DNA from: an uncultured bacterium
Lineage (GTDB): Bacteria; Vulcanimicrobiota; CADAWZ01
DNA: 64,000 nt
Direction: 5' to 3'
NCBI GenBank assembly: GCA_949288455.1
Contig: CASEKF010000042.1
Span: 80,875-144,874 of the forward strand
Both the position numbers and the translations under genes were made by a program. This document shows positions 51,465 to 59,527 of this stretch, in pieces; the stretch's first letter is position 1, and every line of letters begins with the position of its first letter. A model generated the notes under the pieces. The model was not told the origin of the DNA, made no database searches, and saw only the letters and a program-made list of their open reading frames with translations.

Positions 51465-53402
51465 ATGCGAATAGATTATATTCCAAATGAGATTCCCGCT
51501 TTTATCGAAGGAATCAGGCGAGCTCCAAGGAGAGATTCCGAACTTTCTAAAGCTGATGAAGAATTAGCCGTAAGAAACGCTTTAAGATATATTCCTAAAG
51601 AGTATCATGAACAAATTTCCGTCGAATTTAAGGAAGAATTGCGCTCCAGAGGCAGAATTTACGGTTATCGATTCAGGCCTTACGGCAATATAAAGGCGAA
51701 ACCTATAGACGAATATAAAGGGAAGTGCGTCGAAGGCAAAGCTTTTCAAGTTATGATAGATAATAATCTTGATTTTGACGTAGCTTTGTATCCTTATGAA
51801 TTGGTAACTTATGGGGAAACGGGGCAGGTATGTCAAAATTGGATGCAGTACGTTCTGATAAAAAAATATCTCGAACAGCTTACGGATAGTCAGACTCTTG
51901 TGATAGAATCCGGACATCCTTTAGGTTTGTTTCATTCTCAGCCTTCCGCTCCAAGAGTAATTATTACAAACGCTTTGATAGTAGGAATGGCAGATACCGA
52001 CGAGAATTTCAGAAGATTCGCGGCTCTAGGCTGCGCCAATTATGGCCAGATGACGGCCGGAGGATGGATGTACATAGGGCCTCAAGGCATTGTTCATGGG
52101 ACTTATAATACGCTGTTAAACGCCGCTAGAAGACTTCATAAAGATAAAAACGATATGTCGGGCCTTTTATTTGTCTCTTCGGGACTTGGAGGTATGTCGG
52201 GAGCTCAGGGGAAAGCCGCTAAAATAGCCGGAGGAGTCGCCGTGATTGCCGAAGTAGACAAATCTAGAATTGAAACTAGAATGAAGCAGGGGTGGATAGA
52301 CGAAGTTTGCGCCGATTGCGGCGAGGTTTTTCAAAAAGCGGAAGATTACGTAAAGAGAGGCGAGGCTCATTCTTTCGCATATTATGGAAATATCGTCGAT
52401 CTGCTTCAATACGCCGTAAATAATTCCGTAAAAATAGATCTTCTTTCAGATCAGACTTCATGTCATGCAGTTTATAGCGGAGGTTATTGTCCCGCCGGAA
52501 TTACTTTTGAAGAAAGAACGAAGCTTCTTAGCGAAGATAAAGCGAAATTTAAAAAATTGGTAAACGGATCTTTGCTTCATCATTATAACGCTATCAAAAT
52601 TTTAGTCGCTCAAGGGACGTATTTTTTTGATTATGGCAATAGTTTTATGCATGCCGTTTTTTCTTCGGGCATTAAAGAGATAGCTAAGAACGGCAAAAAT
52701 GAAATGGACGGCTTTATATGGCCTTCTTACGTCGAAGATATAATGGGACCGGAGATTTTTGATTACGGTTACGGTCCGTTTAGATGGGTATGTCTGTCCT
52801 TGAAGGAAGAAGACCTTCTAAAAACCGACGAGGCTGCCTTAAGTTGTATCGATAAAGACAGACGATATCAGGATATGGATAATTGGAAATGGATTAAAAT
52901 GGCCGGAGAAAATAATCTTGTCGTAGGCAGCGCCGCCCGCATACTTTATCAAGACGCTTTCGGCCGTTTGCAAATAGCCTTAAAATTTAACGATATGGTC
53001 CGCAAAGGCGTTATCGGTCCTGTTATGATAGGCCGAGATCATCACGACGTTTCCGGTACTGATTCGCCCTTTAGAGAGACGGCAAATATCAACGACGGAT
53101 CTAGATTTATGGCAGATATGTCCGTACAATGTTTTGCAGGCAACGCGGCCAGGGGAATGTCTTTAGTCGCGCTTCATAACGGCGGCGGAGTAGGCGTCGG
53201 AAACGCTATAAACGGAGGTTTCGGACTTGTTCTGGACGGTTCGGAAAGAGTCGACGAAATCTTAAACAACGCCGTTCTGTGGGACGTAATGGGAGGAGTG
53301 GCCAGAAGAGCCTGGGCCGGCAACGAACATGCGCTTTTCGCGGCCAAGGAATATAACGAGAAAATGAAAGGCCGCGACGATATAACTATTCCGTTTTTAT
53401 GA
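51465..53402 (+). CDS. hutU: Urocanate hydratase
   Basis: A 645-residue enzyme that turns urocanate into imidazolone propionate in histidine breakdown, using NAD+ as a tightly bound cofactor. I chose the ATG at 51465, after AAAGGA; an upstream frame start at 51390 adds 25 residues unlike the family. Conserved parts are GYRFRPYGNIKAKP, GQVCQNWMQY, ESGHPLGLFHS, SSGLGGMSGAQGKA and DQTSCHAVYSGGYCPAG (active-site Cys near 365). GNAARGMSLVALHNGGGVGV follows. It is the longer form found in Bacteroidota and Clostridia. Other hut genes are absent from the window. Confidence 0.96.
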   Translation: MRIDYIPNEIPAFIEGIRRAPRRDSELSKADEELAVRNALRYIPKEYHEQISVEFKEELRSRGRIYGYRFRPYGNIKAKPIDEYKGKCVEGKAFQVMIDNNLDFDVALYPYELVTYGETGQVCQNWMQYVLIKKYLEQLTDSQTLVIESGHPLGLFHSQPSAPRVIITNALIVGMADTDENFRRFAALGCANYGQMTAGGWMYIGPQGIVHGTYNTLLNAARRLHKDKNDMSGLLFVSSGLGGMSGAQGKAAKIAGGVAVIAEVDKSRIETRMKQGWIDEVCADCGEVFQKAEDYVKRGEAHSFAYYGNIVDLLQYAVNNSVKIDLLSDQTSCHAVYSGGYCPAGITFEERTKLLSEDKAKFKKLVNGSLLHHYNAIKILVAQGTYFFDYGNSFMHAVFSSGIKEIAKNGKNEMDGFIWPSYVEDIMGPEIFDYGYGPFRWVCLSLKEEDLLKTDEAALSCIDKDRRYQDMDNWKWIKMAGENNLVVGSAARILYQDAFGRLQIALKFNDMVRKGVIGPVMIGRDHHDVSGTDSPFRETANINDGSRFMADMSVQCFAGNAARGMSLVALHNGGGVGVGNAINGGFGLVLDGSERVDEILNNAVLWDVMGGVARRAWAGNEHALFAAKEYNEKMKGRDDITIPFL

Positions 53403-53493
53403 AGCTTTTAAACGCTACGCCAAAATTAACATAACGGCGGCAGACTATGGCCATTTAAGGAAATAATATTTGATTTTAGAAGGAGATATTTAT

Positions 53494-53832
53494 ATGGAAG
53501 ACTGTATTTTTTGTAAAATCGTTAGAGGCGAAATACCGTCTGACAAAGTTTATGAAGACGAGGATATTCTCTGTTTTCGCGACGTCAATCCGCAAGCTCC
53601 GGTTCATCTATTAGTAATTCCTAAAAACCATGTTCCTAAACTTTCGGACATAGACGTAGAGTCTGCGAAATATATAGGAAAAATTTTTGAAAAAATTCCT
53701 TCTATAACTCGCGGAGCGGGATTGGACAAGGGATTTAGAGTAGTGGCGAACTGCGGCGAATATGCGGGGCAAACCGTTTTTCATATACATTTCCATATTT
53801 TAGGCGGAAAACGGTTCAGCCCGGTATTCTAA
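53494..53832 (+). CDS. HIT-family nucleotide hydrolase
   Basis: A 112-residue member of the HINT branch. The ATG at 53494 has AAGGAG upstream; an earlier TTG would add eight residues. The opening CIFCKIVRGEIPS has the family Cys pair, and the active-site triad HIHFHILGG is near the C-terminus. It hydrolyses AMP-linked or other nucleoside phosphoramidates. It lies 30 bases before ispH on the same strand. Confidence 0.95.
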   Translation: MEDCIFCKIVRGEIPSDKVYEDEDILCFRDVNPQAPVHLLVIPKNHVPKLSDIDVESAKYIGKIFEKIPSITRGAGLDKGFRVVANCGEYAGQTVFHIHFHILGGKRFSPVF

Positions 53833-53862
53833 TTAATTTCTTTATTTTCGGGATTGAGACTA

Positions 53863-54738
53863 ATGACGATTGAAAAATCTGTGACTATATGTCCTTCCGG
53901 CGGTTTCTGTTTCGGAGTCAAGAGAGCCGTTGAAATTGCCGAAACTACGGCTAAGACGAATAAAAATAAGCAATGTCGCACTTTGGGACCGATAGTTCAT
54001 AATAAAAAAGTTTCCGAACGTCTTGAAAGAGAAGGCGTAAAAATTGTTATCGAGCCTGAAGAAATGTCTTCGGGAATCTTAATTATCAGATCTCACGGCG
54101 CGTCGCCCGACGTTATAGCTCGAGCTAAGAAACAAGGGCTTGAGATTGTCGACGCCACTTGTCCTTTTGTGAAAAGAATTCATGGAATCGCCGTAAAATT
54201 ATCCGAAGAGGGAATTCCGGTTATAATAGTAGGGAAATACGATCATCCCGAAGTGCAGGGGATTCTTGGATACGCGTCGGGGGAGAGATACGTAGTAAAT
54301 TCAGATTCTGATATTATGAACTTGAAAGGATTGAAAAAAGCCGGCGTAGTGGCTCAAACTACAAAAACTAAAGAAGACTTTTTACGTATAGCCGGATATT
54401 TACTGGACGCTATTCCCGAATGTCATGTGTATAATACTATATGCAGCGAAACGTTAAAGCGGCAGAAAGACGCCGCTGCGCTTGCTTCTGTCTCTGACGT
54501 AATTATCGCGGTAGGGGGGAGGCATAGCTCGAATACTTCCAGACTTTTTGAGATAGTTAAGAAATTTTGTCCGAAATCATATTTTATCGAAGAACTTGCT
54601 GAATTGAAGAAGGATTGGTTCGAAAATTCGAAAAAAGTCGGAATAGTATACGGAGCTTCCACGCCGTTAGAGGACGTTTTGGAGATAAAGAGCGTTGTCG
54701 AAGATATTTTAGAAATATCACGAATTCCGCTTATCTAG
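53863..54738 (+). CDS. ispH: 4-hydroxy-3-methylbut-2-enyl diphosphate reductase
   Basis: A 291-residue [4Fe-4S] enzyme for the last step of the MEP isoprenoid pathway, making IPP and DMAPP. The three cluster cysteines are Cys16 (FCFGVKRAV), Cys100 (DATCPFVKR) and Cys194 (NTICSETLKRQ). His46 in GPIVHN and His78 in RSHGAS bind the diphosphate. The ATG at 53863 is preferred over a TTG three codons upstream. Length is normal without the S1 fusion seen in some Clostridia. A terminator follows. Confidence 0.97.
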   Translation: MTIEKSVTICPSGGFCFGVKRAVEIAETTAKTNKNKQCRTLGPIVHNKKVSERLEREGVKIVIEPEEMSSGILIIRSHGASPDVIARAKKQGLEIVDATCPFVKRIHGIAVKLSEEGIPVIIVGKYDHPEVQGILGYASGERYVVNSDSDIMNLKGLKKAGVVAQTTKTKEDFLRIAGYLLDAIPECHVYNTICSETLKRQKDAAALASVSDVIIAVGGRHSSNTSRLFEIVKKFCPKSYFIEELAELKKDWFENSKKVGIVYGASTPLEDVLEIKSVVEDILEISRIPLI

Positions 54739-54760
54739 ACGTAAAAATATTAAAAACCCG

Positions 54761-54810
54761 GTCTCCGGTTAACAGATCAGATTTTTAACATTGACTGTTA
54801 ACTCGGAGAC
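54761..54810. terminator. Terminator of ispH overlapping the TPR gene end
   Basis: A 15-bp stem with one bulge (54761-54775 with 54795-54810) is followed on the plus strand by TCCG and a run of ten T (54815-54824). The right arm lies inside the last codons of the convergent TPR gene. Confidence 0.85.
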
Positions 54811-56161
54811 TCCGTTTTTTTTTTATGTCGGTTATTTGTTTTATATATTTATAGGCTTTTTTATTATAAGGATTTATAGTCAGATATGTCTTTAATATGG
54901 GAAGAGCTTTTTCGTTTTGGCCGCATGCAATATAAAATAAAGCGAGATTGTAAATAAACATTCGATCTATCGTCGCCGCGGTTTTATAAGCTTGTTCAGC
55001 TTCGGAAAATTTGGAAGATTTCTGAAGAATTTTTCCCTTTAAATTCCAACATTCGGCTCTTTCAGGATTATTTTTAATCGTTTCGTTGATAATCTCCAGG
55101 GCTTTGCCGTTTTCGCCTCGTTCAAAATAGAGCGAAGCCAGAGTAACGCATACGGGCACATGTTTTGAATTCATTTTAAGAGCCGTTTTAAGAATCGTTT
55201 CGGCTTTTTCAAAATTCTGATAATTAATTAAAGCGTAGTCCAGAAGAAGACCCGGGAAAAGATGATTTTCCTGTATAGTTTTGTTTATTATTCTTCTCGC
55301 TATAGGTTCTTTATCCATGTAAGAATACATTTTTGCAAGAAGAAAATTGAACATGACGTTTCCGGGGTATAATATTCTCCCTTCTTTTAGTATTTGACAG
55401 CATCTGTAAGGATTTCCTTTTGAAAGAGAGTGAGCCGCCGAAAGATACAACACGTCGGCGTAATATGGACATTTTTCCATACAAATGCTCATAAGTTCGG
55501 AAGCAAAGTCGAGTTCGCCTTGAAATAAAGCCGTTTCTCCTTTGAAATGAGATATAATATAATGAGAATTTTCGCTGAATTCGTTGAACACGGCCGAAGA
55601 TTCGTTAATCTTTCCGTCAGCAAGAAGAAAAAGACCTTTTAGAAAACGTTTGAATTCTTCTTTATTTTGGAATGTACATTCCGGAAGATTGATTTTTTTA
55701 TTAGAAATTATTTGTTTTCTAAGACTTAGAGAATATCCGGCTTCAAGGAAATTTTTGCAGGTTTCCATAGATATCTCTTCGTATGCGCTTGTATTTCCAT
55801 TATAAAAATCGGAATGTTCAAGCCAGAATTCATAGGCGTCCTCGTTGAAAAGTATCTGAGGAGATTTATCCAGGTATGAAAGAAGTTCATAAAGCAATTT
55901 TTCAAAAAAATCATAGTCGTCTTCAGATTCTTTAGAGATAGAGCCGGAAAGATATTCTTTTCCGTCGCAATAAAATACGTATCCTCCGCTTGTTAGAGGC
56001 TTATCGTAGAATATCTCTATATCGGGCATAGTAAAGCCTTTTGTTATTTGGAGGTAATAAAGCCCCCACTCGAGCTTCTCTTTTAAAAATATACTGCGAA
56101 CTGAGGAAGGTCTGAGCAGTTCGAAAAAATCTCTGCCCAGCCCAAGCTTTGGACGGTACAT
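54785..56161 (-). CDS. TPR-repeat protein
   Basis: A 458-residue soluble protein. The N-terminal third is not repeat-like and contains WGLYYLQITKGFTMPDIEIF. From about residue 180 there are tetratricopeptide-type helix pairs, e.g. AETILKTALKMNSKHVPVCV, GKALEIINETIKNNPERAEC and FSEAEQAYKTAATIDRMFIY. TPRs form a curved scaffold for binding proteins. It follows the prepilin-like gene by 13 bases, so the pair may act in pilus or secretion assembly. There is no signal peptide, so it is cytoplasmic. Confidence 0.85.
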   Translation of the reverse strand: MYRPKLGLGRDFFELLRPSSVRSIFLKEKLEWGLYYLQITKGFTMPDIEIFYDKPLTSGGYVFYCDGKEYLSGSISKESEDDYDFFEKLLYELLSYLDKSPQILFNEDAYEFWLEHSDFYNGNTSAYEEISMETCKNFLEAGYSLSLRKQIISNKKINLPECTFQNKEEFKRFLKGLFLLADGKINESSAVFNEFSENSHYIISHFKGETALFQGELDFASELMSICMEKCPYYADVLYLSAAHSLSKGNPYRCCQILKEGRILYPGNVMFNFLLAKMYSYMDKEPIARRIINKTIQENHLFPGLLLDYALINYQNFEKAETILKTALKMNSKHVPVCVTLASLYFERGENGKALEIINETIKNNPERAECWNLKGKILQKSSKFSEAEQAYKTAATIDRMFIYNLALFYIACGQNEKALPILKTYLTINPYNKKAYKYIKQITDIKKKRSLRVNSQC

Positions 56162-56174
56162 GTTTTATTCCTTT

Positions 56175-58094
56175 TTAATCAGATAAGAATAACCCTCTGC
56201 CTACATATTTGGAGTTCGTTCCCATATTTTCGAAAAGGAATATTTTGGCTTCGGGATCGTATATATAGTTAAAAAATAAATCTTTATTTTCGTTTAGATT
56301 TGAATCGTTTAATTCGGCAAACCCCAAAATATATATTTTTTTTATGTCGGGACTTATTTTTAAACTTCCGTTTTTTGACGCTAAATCAGCCTCGATGATA
56401 GCGTCGTCGCTATAGGGCGGCTCTTTTAGATCTAGCTTGTCGTTTAATATGAAATATGGAGCCCTATCAGTCGCCGAGGCTAAATGTTTAGGCGTTGATA
56501 ATTTAGAATTTTTATCTATCAGTTCGAGAACGAAAAATTTAGCTTCCTCTTCAGTCATGCGGCAACATTCTTTTTCTAAAGCGTCCCGCAGAATCAAATT
56601 TTTACCGCGGAAGTTTGCGGACGACTTTAAGAGCGAGTCCGCTAGTTTTCTCTGGTCATTATAGCGAATTTGCTGTTCCTGGAGCCTATAATATGATTTT
56701 GTCCATAAAGCGGAGAGATATTCGCTAAACCCGGGAGCCATATATTCTCGTTTTGACTTCTCTACGTTTATATCTCCTTTAGCGGCAATAAACGGCCGAC
56801 CCGAATATTTTTCTTTGAGTAAATCGCTTGATCTTATAGAAATTTTTCCCGAACAGTAAAGCATACCGTCGCCGCACACCAGGCCTTTTATCGTACAGTT
56901 GCTCCCATTGACAAAAACTCTCGCGTCGGATCCTTTTCGGAAAACTAGCGTCACGTCTTTTTTCCCCGAAAATATAACGTCTCCGTTCGAGTTGATTTTT
57001 TCCGCGCAGGCCGCTAAGAAATCGCCGTTTACGACGCACGATTGCGCCGCTTCGATTATAGGAACTCCGTTTTTAAATAATAAGCTTTGTTGCGACGGCA
57101 TAGCTCGCGCCGTTTTAGAGTTCACTCTCAATTTATCGGGAGTTTGGCAATTGAAATCTGAAAAATAGAGCCATTTGTCGTTTATATAAATATATGCTCC
57201 GGAAGGAATATTGAATCCCGTTTGTTTTTTTTCAAGGTTATTCCAGTTTATTGAAAGCTCGGAATCCGTCTTTCTTAATTTGCCGTTTGACGCCTCTTCT
57301 TCCAGATATGACAGAGGAGCGTCGATAAACGAGCCATGAACCGTAGACGCGTAATTATTTGCGGCTCCTGAGAGAAATCTTCCCTTATGGGATAATTTAA
57401 ATTTTTGATTGTTTCCGGAGAAATTTGCGGTAATTGTTTCGCCGACGGACGCAGGGGTTTGTAGTATTTCGTAGGCGTCTATATATGCTTCTCCATACCT
57501 CTTAGATTTGTTGGCTATTCCCATAACCGCTATATACGCCTTTCCGGAGGGAACCGTAAGAATAGATCCGCGTGGATCTTTGCGCGGCTTATAAAAACCT
57601 TTATCGTTTGATAAAAGCTGAGCCGGCTTATCTGACAAAATATTGTTGCAGGAAAGATACTTTATCTGCTTCGAGTCCCAGATTTTCAGCGCGTTTGAAT
57701 GAAAATTATTTGTATCCGCAAAGCCTATTACGAACGAGGAAGTTTTTTTGCCGTTTTGAAAAAACGTTCCGACTATGATTTGTTCGTCATAGTTAGTAGT
57801 TACGCTTAATTTATTTTGCGAGTCCGGGGTTAAATGAGATACGAAAACGTCTTCCACATCGATTGATCCGCCGGCGAGTTTTCTGGAGCTCGACATAAAA
57901 TCAGAATTTTGCGAAAGTTTATATTTGACGTATTCAAGTCCCGAGAGAGCCGCATATTCGGCTTGACGCGCTTCGCTGAAAGTTCTGCTGGCTTTCATGT
58001 TGTTAAACCCGGTTATCGAAAGCATGATGCCGAGCATTACTATGACGGTCAGAAGCAGCATCGTCGATATCAGAATAATACCTTTTTTACGCAT
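56175..58094 (-). CDS. Prepilin-like protein with PilX/GspK-type N-terminus
   Basis: A 639-residue protein with a basic start (MRKKG) and a hydrophobic helix (about residues 5 to 27: IILISTMLLLTVIVMLGIML). Polar residues then FSEARQAEYAALSGLEYVKYKL follow, as in PilX or GspK minor pilins. Mature pilins are usually shorter than 400 residues, so this one has a very large external domain, predicted mostly beta with many Ser/Asn/Gly. There is no canonical G-FxxxE cleavage motif, so processing is uncertain. It forms a pair with the TPR gene 13 bases downstream. Confidence 0.72.
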   Translation of the reverse strand: MRKKGIILISTMLLLTVIVMLGIMLSITGFNNMKASRTFSEARQAEYAALSGLEYVKYKLSQNSDFMSSSRKLAGGSIDVEDVFVSHLTPDSQNKLSVTTNYDEQIIVGTFFQNGKKTSSFVIGFADTNNFHSNALKIWDSKQIKYLSCNNILSDKPAQLLSNDKGFYKPRKDPRGSILTVPSGKAYIAVMGIANKSKRYGEAYIDAYEILQTPASVGETITANFSGNNQKFKLSHKGRFLSGAANNYASTVHGSFIDAPLSYLEEEASNGKLRKTDSELSINWNNLEKKQTGFNIPSGAYIYINDKWLYFSDFNCQTPDKLRVNSKTARAMPSQQSLLFKNGVPIIEAAQSCVVNGDFLAACAEKINSNGDVIFSGKKDVTLVFRKGSDARVFVNGSNCTIKGLVCGDGMLYCSGKISIRSSDLLKEKYSGRPFIAAKGDINVEKSKREYMAPGFSEYLSALWTKSYYRLQEQQIRYNDQRKLADSLLKSSANFRGKNLILRDALEKECCRMTEEEAKFFVLELIDKNSKLSTPKHLASATDRAPYFILNDKLDLKEPPYSDDAIIEADLASKNGSLKISPDIKKIYILGFAELNDSNLNENKDLFFNYIYDPEAKIFLFENMGTNSKYVGRGLFLSD

Positions 58095-58169
58095 TGTTAG
58101 CTCTTCTTTTTATTATTTTTAACGTTCGTTTTTATTTTAATTCGACTGCGGATTAGGCTGATCCTAGAT

Positions 58170-58200
58170 AAAAAAGACTGCAGAGAATATTCTTGCAGCC
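58170..58200 (-). terminator. Terminator of the valS-TPR transcript
   Basis: A stem with one G-U and one bulge (58176-58200) is followed on the minus strand by six T (58170-58175). It lies about 50 bases after the TPR gene. Confidence 0.75.
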
Positions 58201-58251
58201 TCTCATAATTCGGCTTTTCTTATATGCTTTTTGATTGTATGGTTAATAAGA

Positions 58252-59508
58252 TTAACGCGGTTTTTGTATTTTTTCGAGTTCTTTTATTCTAAGCAAAACT
58301 AAATCTTTATCGATGGCTCCGGGAGATAGCTCGATATATTTCTTAAATTCTTTAATCGCTTCCATATTTTTCCCTCTGCCTTCGTATACGGTCGCAAGAT
58401 TGTAGTGAAGATCGGCGTTATATGGACGTTTTTCCAGCGCGGCTTTAAGGAATAATTCGGCTTTCGTAAAAAGAGCTTGTTTTTTAAAACATAGAGCAAG
58501 GTTTCCGTTGGCTTGCTCGTTGTCAGGATCAAACCATAACGCTTGAGTAAAAGCTTCTTCCGCTTCTTCGTATTTTTCCTGCATGAATAAAGCGGATCCT
58601 TTCAGTATTAGAAGTTCCGCGTCTTCTCTGTTGTCTGCGAGAGCTTCTTTCGCTTTTCGCTCCGCTTCTTCATATCTCCCCATATAAAGGAGAGCAGCGC
58701 TTTGAGCTCGTAGTATTGTCAAATTTTTAGGTTGAATATATTCGATTTCTTGAAGCTGTCTGTAAGCTTTTTCGTATTCTCCGTTATTTAAATCGGCTAT
58801 AGCTTTGTTTATTTGAGCCTCCAAAAGCGGAGGCTCTCCCTCCGAGGCTTGTATAAACGATAATTCGCCTCCTTCGGTTTCTCCGGATACGTATTTTAGC
58901 GCTCCCTCGTTATTTATCGCTTTTAAATAAGTCGGATTTTTCAGGAGAATCTTATTTAGTATGCGTTCGGCCTGTTTAGTGCGGCCGGCCTCAGATAAAA
59001 TTCTGGCTTTATTAAGTTTAATTCTTAAATCCGTAGGATTTATTTTTTCAGCCGTTTCGATTAGTTCAAGCGCTTTGTCATATCTATGCAAGTCAAGATA
59101 TACTAAAGCGAGATTATTTAATCCTTCGGAGTTTGAACTCTGCTGAAACAGCAATTTTTTACCTACGAACTCGGCTTCAGTATATTTTTTAGCCAGTCTT
59201 AACAGAGCTATTCTGTTGGCCGCTAATTTTTGGTTTTTTTCGTCGAGTTCGCAAAGTCTTTTAAGAGCTTTATCTGCGTCGTCGTACTTTTTTAGTTTTA
59301 TGGCGGCTCTATAATATTCTGAAAGCTTCTTTTTATCAAACGGAGTTTGTTTTAAATCTTTTTCAAGTTTGATAAACCGTTCTGCTTCGCAGCCGATGGA
59401 ATCAACCGTTTGAATCGCGTCGTTAGGCTGTTCCGCGTTCTGTTTTGAAGCCCCGGGGCAAAACAACAGCGTAACGGCTACGATAAGTATCGCGGCGCTT
59501 TTTTTCAT
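58252..59508 (-). CDS. Secreted or periplasmic TPR-repeat protein
   Basis: A 418-residue protein starting at the ATG ending at 59508, with GGGAG upstream. It has a signal-like N-terminus (KKSAAILIVAVTLLFCPGAS); the Cys is preceded by Phe, so it is a poor lipobox. About nine TPR units fill the rest, such as YDKALELIETAEKINPTDLR, EEAEEAFTQALWFDPDNEQA and AELFLKAALEKRPYNADLHY. It lies 19 bases after valS on the same strand. Its role is probably protein binding in the envelope. Confidence 0.88.
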   Translation of the reverse strand: MKKSAAILIVAVTLLFCPGASKQNAEQPNDAIQTVDSIGCEAERFIKLEKDLKQTPFDKKKLSEYYRAAIKLKKYDDADKALKRLCELDEKNQKLAANRIALLRLAKKYTEAEFVGKKLLFQQSSNSEGLNNLALVYLDLHRYDKALELIETAEKINPTDLRIKLNKARILSEAGRTKQAERILNKILLKNPTYLKAINNEGALKYVSGETEGGELSFIQASEGEPPLLEAQINKAIADLNNGEYEKAYRQLQEIEYIQPKNLTILRAQSAALLYMGRYEEAERKAKEALADNREDAELLILKGSALFMQEKYEEAEEAFTQALWFDPDNEQANGNLALCFKKQALFTKAELFLKAALEKRPYNADLHYNLATVYEGRGKNMEAIKEFKKYIELSPGAIDKDLVLLRIKELEKIQKPR

Positions 59509-59527
59509 ATTTATCTCCCGCAAAGCT

